Below are positions 57,890-64,000 of a DNA stretch of 64,000 nt, piece by piece. The notes beneath the pieces are model-generated. The model was not told the origin of the DNA, ran no database searches, and saw nothing but the letters and a program-made list of their open reading frames with translations. The DNA is taken from NCBI GenBank assembly GCA_000711775.1, contig ARYC01000528.1:1-64000 (forward strand), read 5' to 3'. Both the position numbers and the translations under genes were made by a program. How positions within the stretch are numbered: position 1 is the first letter of the stretch; every line of letters begins with the position of its first letter. This DNA is from Oxytricha trifallax (Eukaryota > Ciliophora > Spirotrichea > Sporadotrichida > Oxytrichidae).

Positions 57890-58490
57890 CATGAGCATGA
57901 TATTATTTCCAGTTCTCAACTTTCATTCTTGATTATCTGCCTCCTTCACCACTTTCTGTTATCCACTGTCCTTTTCTTAGTAATTAATTACTTTTGAGAG
58001 TTCCCCCTAAGCTCTCTCTAATTAGCATTTCTCGGTATCATTGATATCTAAGATTGTTAAATTATTCTCCCTTCTCATTTCATGTGGATGCTCTGATTTT
58101 TGGTAAAAAGTTCTTTATCCATTTCTGAGACTTCTTCGACAAATTTTCTGAATCTGAATTCGTATGCTAATTATTTCCTCTCTATTTATCCTCAAGGTTC
58201 TTTCTTATTTATCATCCTATAGGTCGATATGAGAATTGAATTCGCATCTCACTGTAATCATCTCCACATTTATCTACCACAGTTTATCGTTTCCCTATCT
58301 ACGTATCTCTATTTTCACTAAGCCCATTTAGATGTTGAACACCATTGCATCACTACATATTTATCCAGTTCTTTGCAAAGATTTGGAACAATGGATCGCC
58401 TGGCACCTCCAGTTCTAAATGACATGCTATTAATAGTGCCATCACAATTTTCAGGATTTGATACTTAATTTGTTTCAGCCATGATTTGTA
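57890..58490 (-). pseudogene. Decayed germline gene, family G copy 2
   Basis: The minus strand reads NQVSNPENCDGTINSMSFRT, then IVPNLCKELDKYVVMQW, aligning with SQVLDPEDC ... YLPDLRQVLGKHEK of 26790-27765. It continues MRIQFSYRPIG, DTEKCQLERAQGELSKVINY and coiled-coil-like sequence. Several shifts and TGAs. Spacing and orientation agree with copy 1. Function unknown; perhaps a gene of an unrecognised germline mobile element. Confidence 0.45.
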
Positions 58491-58515
58491 ATATGTTGAT
58501 CATGAAGCCATACCA

Positions 58516-58676
58516 TATAGTAGAAATACATTTTACATTATAAAATTCTTTAAAATTAAATTAATTATAATCAAAATCGTGGCAGTTTAAATTGGCCAAC
58601 ATTAAATGCCACGTTATTGATTTGTAATTAATTTAATTTTAAAGAATTTTATAATTTAAAATGTATTTCTACTATA
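58516..58676. mobile_element. TATTGTAGG foldback element, short copy (161 bp)
   Basis: TATAGTAGAAATACATTTTA at left and its inverse at right, with the CGTGGCAGTTTAAATTGGCC block next to ATGCCACG in the centre. Represents only the outer blocks of the 416-bp elements, i.e. an internal deletion. TA flanks. Confidence 0.75.
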
Positions 58677-58679
58677 CTC

Positions 58680-60125
58680 TCTCTTTTCCAAGTTTATTTA
58701 AATTGCCTATACCTTTTTGAGGAATGTAAGTTCCCCATTAATATACTAGTATCGTGGATCTCTAAAGTACTCAATCCTTTTTAATCTATGAGGCATCATG
58801 TGGGGATGATTTAAAAATGGTTAAGAAATGAAATGATATATGAAGCATGTTTGAAGTTTTTTTAATTATATTTTAGCATGTTCGATAAATTATCATGTGC
58901 AACTGAATTTCAAAACTTAGTTAGTCACACATTAAATATAAAAATAAAAAGGGATTCAAACATGATTTAATTATTGATAGTTCTAGAAAGATATATCAAA
59001 TTCTATAAAGAAATTTTAGTTCACTAAGAATACCTTTCTTAATTTTAATATATTCATCAAGTTCAAACCCTCCAAAAATATTTGAGGCGTTCAAACAATA
59101 TTCATCAGGTCTTAAAGAAAATGTATATCTGTATATAATTTATGATTAAATATAATTTAAAAGAAAATATAATTTAAAACTGATTCGTGGCAGATTTTAT
59201 AATCTTTGCCCTTTTTTTAATCACATTTTTTTTATCTTTTACCAAAATTCAGGAATCTCAAAAATCCATTTTCATTATCATAGTACCAAAAGGATTTATA
59301 ACTAATATTTTTTGCTTTTTTTGGGTGCCTATTATGAATTTTTAGGAAAAAATTATTTTTTAGAAAATAAAGAACATTTTTCTGAATCCTCCCAAAATAT
59401 ACCTAAATCTATTAAGAATTATTGAAAGTTTATTAAGAATATTTCTAAGTTCATTGGTGATAAATGCCTAAAAATTATCTGATAAAATTGTCGACGAACA
59501 GTTATTGAAATTATTCTCCCGCGAGATGATTATCTTAAAGTGTGACTTGATTGAAAATAAAATTAGAAATTAAATCAAATTAAAATATTAAAAATAAATA
59601 AAATGGAAACTTAAAATTAAGATGCTTCAAACAAGAAGATCAGACTTCAAGAATGCTAAAATTCTTGAAGATTTTTAACTTGATGAATTTGATAGAAAAT
59701 TCTATAAAAACCGTGACATTTTAAAAATGTAAATTCAATAGGAGTTTAGATTAATCTTTTATGAATTTTCTGGTTTTCAACAACTCTAGAAGAAGTAAGC
59801 TTTGCCAGGAAATTTACCACTGATATTCATGATTTAAGATTTAACTTTTACTCACTTTATATTTTATTAGGAGCTGTAGTTAAAATTGCCTGGTTTTAAT
59901 GATTATATAATAGATATAAAGGGTGCTTAAAACTGTATTTCATTAATCTTATTTTTCTATAAAGATTTGTCTTATTTTTTTATTTTCTTTGATTCTTTAA
60001 TTATGTCTGATAAGTTTTGAATGTAACTAAATATTAATATTTAATAACTGATTCAAATTAAAGATAAATATTAAATATTTACTCAGTCATCCTTAAAATC
60101 AACAATATATTTAAAATAGAAATTT
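58680..60125. other. AT-rich DNA, nothing firm
   Basis: A lone GTGGCAGATTTT (59188) may be a fragment of the foldback family. No genes recognised. Confidence 0.45.
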
Positions 60126-60215
60126 AATAAAAACTAGATCGCACTTTCCGAATGTGGAACTCTAATTCTGTCAACTAGATCAACCTGGCTCCGATTAGAC
60201 CACAATACTAGTAGG

Positions 60216-60823
60216 ATGAGACATAAGTCGACCAAAAAGCCTGCCCCCTCCAGTGTACCGAACAGGATGACGGAGAGGATCTTATTGCATACTTCAACGA
60301 CGAACAATAAGAGAGACTAGCAGAGTTCGCTAGAATGGGACTCCTAAATATCGACCTCAACCACCATGAAGCAAATCTCCTAGTGTAAGCTTTAGATCAA
60401 CCAAGTATGTCAGACTAATTTTCAATGAGATTTAAGGAAGTAGTTGAGGCAAAAATCATCAGAAGAAAGCTCAAAGAACAAAGAGCGAAGAGTCCCAAAA
60501 CTTCACAAAATGTCTTCACAGAAGCACAAGCAACAAGTCAGTTGCCCAGCAGGGGAATGCTGGAACAGAGTCAAGGCACCATCGAACAAACCTACATTTA
60601 GAGGTTTAGTCGCCCCCCAGTATTTAATAGTGACCCTATTATATTACTAACTAATTAAGACTCCTAATCAGGATCTCAAGGTTCAAGTTTATTCAAAGAT
60701 ATTTTCAAACAATAAGCAAACTAAGTTAACCTATTCAATAGTGCTAACACATAGTTACCAGTGCTTGACCTATGGGGAAAAACAATTGTAAACAAACCAT
60801 TACAATCCCCCTACGTGGAATGA
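60216..60823 (+). CDS. ORF1-like protein of the LINE-like element, copy 2
   Basis: The start region MRHKSTKKPAPSSVPNR shifts once near 60270, then EDLIAYFNDEQQERLAEFAR, then MGLLNIDLNHHEANLLVQAL, then DQPSMSDQFSMRFKEVVEAK. A basic patch (RRKLKEQRAKS) and a Gln/Ser/Asn-rich tail follow to TGA 60821-60823. The MGLLNIDLN core and the D.P.M.D.FS.RF spacing are shared with copy 1 although the rest has diverged, as expected of selection on protein sequence before decay. No domain known. Confidence 0.6.
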
Positions 60824-60981
60824 TATGTTCAAACCAAGTTTCCAACTATCCCAATAACTGAATATCTACAAAACCCAGAGAACCGAATAACAAAACCCCA
60901 TCTTCTTTCAAAAATCTCATTTTGAAAATCCTAGTTTTAAATAGGAGAAAAATTAGAAATAGGGTGATGACGCACTTCCAG

Positions 60982-61400
60982 TATTGTAGGAATACATTCA
61001 AAATTGGGAAATTTAATTAAATTAAAATTATTTTATTTCTAAATCGTGGCAGTTAAAGTTGGCCAATTTAAACGATCTTGGGCTCATTCGATAGAGAATT
61101 CAAAATTAGCTGGACTTTATTATTGGCGGTACTATTTTATCTCATCCATGGAGCGAGATAACTTGACTTTAATGTGAGGGTATAATTTAATGAATTTAGA
61201 GGTGTTTAATTAAAGTCAAGTTATCTCGCTCCATGGATGAGATAAAATAGTACCGCCAATAATAAAGTCCAGCTAATTTTGAATTCTCTATCGAATGAGC
61301 CCAAGATCGTTCAAATTGGCCAACTTTAACTGCCACGATTTAGAAATAAAATAATTTTAATTTAATTAAATTTCCCAATTTTGAATGTATTCCTACAATA
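60982..61400. mobile_element. TATTGTAGG foldback element, copy 3 (419 bp), in LINE copy 2
   Basis: Near-perfect inverted arms (TATTGTAGGAATACATTCAA; GTGGCAGTTAAAGTTGGCCA; GCTGGACTTTATTATTGGCG; GAGCGAGATAACTTGACTTT) meeting in a short centre. TA at both borders. Arms almost identical, so probably the youngest copy. It interrupts LINE copy 2, which dates it after that insertion. Confidence 0.85.
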
Positions 61401-61499
61401 CTAAATAGGAAAATAAAAGACTTCTAACCTCTGACAAAAAACACTTTTGACCAAATTAATATAAAAGTTCAAGAGGATAACAGCAAAAGAAATAATACT

Positions 61500-62040
61500 T
61501 TAATAGGTAAAAATACACTCCAGTCACAGAATGAACTCACCTATGACTAACAAAGAGTAGAAAATAAGTCGTCTCCATATTTGCTGTAAGTATCAGAAAA
61601 CTTTTCTGTTGACATCAGAAATGACAATAAAGTCGACAATTTGATTAGATACAAAGATATAAACATTTAGAAAGAGATTTTACTTATATAATTAATGATT
61701 GGAAAATAATCGCTAAACTAAATTAATATCGGATCCAGTATGAAAATCAAACTGACAACCAAAACTAGAAAAACTAAGAGTAAAAGAAAATTAGTTGTAC
61801 AACTAGAAATGTGCAAAGACTTAGAAACTTCTAGAAGTTGCAAAGGGTACTAGAAAGTCTGACCCTAATTAATAAGGAATAAAATATAATGACCCTAACT
61901 ACTGAATAAAAACAAGAAAGATACAGTAAAACAAAGTGCATCAAGAAGAGAAAAAGAAAGTGAAGACAGAGAGCAGGCACAGTCGACATTTAGTCTACTG
62001 AAAAATGTCCTTGTGAAAGAGCGAGGTTAATTGTTGAAAG
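61500..62040 (+). pseudogene. 3' coding remnants of LINE-like copy 2
   Basis: Open plus frame: KNTLQSQNELTYDQQRVENK ... KIKLTTKTRKTKSKRKLVVQ, to TGA near 61860, basic like the matching region of copy 1. No catalytic motif seen. Confidence 0.35.
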
Positions 62041-62108
62041 GGCTTGACCCTTATATATATTAAACATATTTAAGATCGGGATGTCCCCAGAGGCCTCAAT
62101 GTGATCAT

Positions 62109-62110
62109 AC

Positions 62111-62175
<65 letters not shown>
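62109..62175 (+). repeat. (ATT)n tail of LINE-like copy 2
   Basis: About 22 ATT units directly after the conserved 3' end; the equivalent of the shorter tail at 37487-37504. Confidence 0.85.
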
Positions 62176-62176
<1 letters not shown>

Positions 62177-62239
62177 AATCAACATGGAGTCAAAACAGAA
62201 AACTATAATAATATGGAATATATTGATTATTCCTTTCAG

Positions 62240-62740
62240 ATTCACCTTATCTCTCTACAACCTGCAATTGTCTAGTTTCCAGTTATTAGATCTGATGTCC
62301 ATTCCTAAATTCTGAATTCCCTTGTCTTCCACGACTCATAATCCTCTTGATTAAATAAAACTTCTTCAATCTGTTTTGCTATCATCTACATCTAGATTGC
62401 TGTTTCAAATATTTGGGTGCTTGATATCAAATCAAAATGTTTCCATTCTTAGTTGATCTCTTTCTAGTACTTATACTAATCTTTATCCACAATTCTCTTT
62501 CTCTGATTCTTTTCATTATCTCTGCTAACATTTCTTAGTATCTTCTAACCAGCTCTTTTTCTAAGGTTTAGTCCTTTAGCTTGGCCAACATACGAAAGAG
62601 ATTATTCTTGATATTATTGGTACCCAACCTTTCTTAGCGTAAATATTATTGTCAAATCCTTAGCACGTTTCCTCCGACATATCGATGATTCTTTTGAGCT
62701 TCATCTGCTCTTCCAGCACACGTTTGTTACAAATTGTAGA
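62240..62740 (-). pseudogene. Coiled-coil protein gene remnant, unknown
   Basis: The minus strand reads LEEQMKLKRIIDMSEET, then, after one-base shifts, KNNLFRMLAKLKDQTLEKEL, VRRYQEMLAEIMKRIREREL, NQEWKHFDLISSTQIFETAI and QMIAKQIEEVLFNQEDYESW, ending TGA near 62241. Strong heptad-like Glu/Lys/Leu pattern. Two or more shifts. It lies just downstream of the LINE tail but in the opposite direction. It could be a host gene segment or a gene of another element. Confidence 0.45.
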
Positions 62741-62799
62741 TATTCAGCCAGTTTCAAAATTATAAACTTTGATTTGCTGATTTATATATAATATTGAAA

Positions 62800-63150
62800 T
62801 ATTAAATAATTTTGCTTTGTTAAATTAGCTTGATAAATGTGATGGAGAAGAAATATAGAACTTTTCCCCACTGCCTTAAATTTAAATTTGTAATAAACTT
62901 TTTATTTATGTCTTCTTTGAATTAACTATTAACTTAATATTACTAATTTTCTTTTTTTTTATTAACTTTTATCAACATAAACCCCAATACGTATGTTCGC
63001 ATGAGTTTGATAAGTGAATAAAAAGTTTTAAATGCATCAATAAATAACGAAATTTAAAAGGACAGATTTTAACTTAATTTGAGGGAGCCGATCCAGAGAA
63101 TCGAAAAAGAAGAGTTGAGAATATTACGGCACCCATATAGTTTGATATTG
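62800..63150. other. AT-rich spacer
   Basis: No feature recognised. Confidence 0.5.
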
Positions 63151-63159
63151 ATTTGATTA

Positions 63160-63777
63160 ATAGGGTTTGATTAGTGTATTTTTAAATTTTAAGTTGAAAG
63201 CAGCCAGAAAGTCAGTAGGTCATTGGACTGCTTCTCGAGATTTTTCAACGTTAATATTCCACCCTACTGACCTGGCCTCAAGAATCCAGGCTGTTGGCTT
63301 AAGCCAGAGGTCATTTTTCGAGGTCCAAACTGAAGACCCGAATTTTCTATTTTGAGTGCCATTAATTTCTAGCTATTCCCCTCTTCACATTTCTACTCGC
63401 CACTATTCAGTTATGGACGGGGAAAGGATTTGAATTTGAAAGGTAACGCGGATTCCGACATTTTTTCAAAAAGCCAATTTTGCATTGGCTCGAGCTCCAA
63501 AGTTGGCGAAATTTATCACAGCTCTTCAACCACCCGTCTCCTTGTCACTCGAAGCTACTTGTCTAATGAGTTATAGTAAATACTCCTTAATTGAAGTGGT
63601 TTCGCAGTGAGCCATGAATAAATCCGGAGGATATAGATGAAAGAGTAGCAACCCATACAGTAAAATTGCAATAATCCAGTCGAGATTTTAATAATTCAGC
63701 TATTTAATATTAAAATCCAGTGGAATTAATCATTAAAATCTAGCATAAATCAGATGAATCCAGTCACTGGATTTGAG
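63160..63777 (+). other. GC-richer upstream region of the 63.78-kb gene
   Basis: About 600 bp richer in GC than the surroundings, without a convincing frame on either strand. It contains hairpins (GCCAATTTTGCATTGGC near 63473; GTCAGTAGG...CCTACTGAC near 63212-63272) and the palindrome TGGCTTAAGCCA (about 63295), also present at 54794. It could be the promoter/5' leader and subtelomeric part of a macronuclear-destined chromosome. Confidence 0.35.
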
Positions 63778-64000
63778 ATGGCTTCTAAGACCGACCCTCC
63801 TCAACTTTTAAATGCAGCTGCTGGTAAGTTTCAATCCTTGTTATTAGCTTCTGTTTAGAACCTATCAATAATTAGCAGATGCCAGAACAGGCACCCGAAC
63901 AATAAAATTTACCTCGGATTTTTGAAAATCTACAAGCCAATGTAAATCTTGAAGATGCGGGTAAAATCAAGGGAATCAAATCTGAATATAAAAACGCACA
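63778..64000 (+). CDS. Start of an apparently intact host gene with 35-nt intron
   Basis: ATG 63778: MASKTDPPQLLNAAA. A 35-nt intron at 63824-63858 (GTAAGTTTCAA ... TCTGTTTAG) follows. The second exon is open to the window end: EPINNQQMPEQAPEQQNLPR, then IFENLQANVNLEDAGKIKGI. Without splicing this frame is lost, which supports the intron. Two Gln are TAG/TAA. The hydrophilic, Pro/Gln-rich N-terminus has no recognised domain. It is the best candidate here for a real somatic gene (first macronuclear-destined segment). Confidence 0.6.

Larger units (their letters stand above)
60130..62175 (+). mobile_element. LINE-like retroposon copy 2, with (ATT)n tail and nested MITE
   Basis: Same layout as 35600-37504: ORF1-like gene, basic 3' frame, terminal AAGATCGGGATGTCCCCAGA, then GGCCTCAATGTGATCA and (ATT)n at 62109-62175 (about 22 repeats). 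A 419-bp foldback element (60982-61400) is inserted in the middle. Net retroposon length ~1.6 kb. No reverse transcriptase motif visible. The longer, purer tail suggests it is younger than copy 1. Confidence 0.65.

Noticed and set aside
1-64000. CRISPR arrays, bacterial operons, ribosome binding sites
   Set aside because: The genetic code, introns, transposons and base composition are those of a ciliate germline; no regularly spaced direct repeats with unique spacers were seen.

Overview
The window looks like germline (micronuclear) DNA of a hypotrich/stichotrich ciliate of the Oxytricha-Stylonychia type. Three things show this. (1) Reading frames recognisable by homology use TAA and TAG as glutamine and end at TGA. 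(2) Several mobile elements end in C4A4/G4T4 telomere-like inverted repeats with ANT target duplications and carry the 57-, 22- and 42-kDa gene trio of TBE (telomere-bearing element) transposons. (3) The rest is very AT-rich and full of small inverted-repeat elements, with short GC-richer coding islands and no long host genes. No rRNA, tRNA or CRISPR array was seen.

Layout. 1-1.1 kb: right end of TBE-1 (kinase gene and terminal repeat). 1.1-6.3 kb: AT-rich DNA with a 1.35 kb GC-rich island. 6.35-14.9 kb: old TBE-2, interrupted by a complete TBE-3 (8305-12272) and by two ~360 bp elements that also make ANT duplications. 14.9-21.1 kb: a ~185 bp satellite, several foldback/MITE-like elements and two coding islands. 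21.15-24.98 kb: TBE-4, with matching AAT duplications. 25-35 kb: AT-rich DNA with decayed coding islands. 35.6-37.5 and 60.1-62.2 kb: two copies of a LINE-like retroposon with an ORF1-type gene and (ATT)n tails. 38.3-39.1 kb: a possible IS1595/Merlin-type DNA transposon. 40-52 kb: very old TBE remnants, a third ANT element and more foldbacks. 53.3-53.9 kb: a GC-rich island with three TGACGT motifs ahead of an ORF. 55.2-56.4 kb: a long-TIR element with a Rep/SF3-helicase fossil. 57.9-62.8 kb: decayed genes. 63.78 kb to the end: the start of an apparently intact host gene with a 35-nt intron.

How the parts relate. TBE genes are arranged as ITR - 57 kDa zinc-finger/kinase - (divergent) 22 kDa - (tail-to-tail) 42 kDa transposase - ITR. 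The 22-kDa gene has two tiny introns at the same positions in three copies. The most unusual system is the ~360 bp family with 3-bp ANT duplications, an internal ~40-nt intron-like segment and, in two copies, a MORN-like reading frame. Removing its two copies from TBE-2 restores TBE reading frames. A 559 bp double-palindrome element beside TBE-4 also has an AAT duplication, so several short families may use the TBE transposition machinery.

Limits. With TGA as the only stop, open frames of 50-150 codons arise often by chance, and several islands read open on both strands. Those are given low confidence. No alignment or database search was possible.
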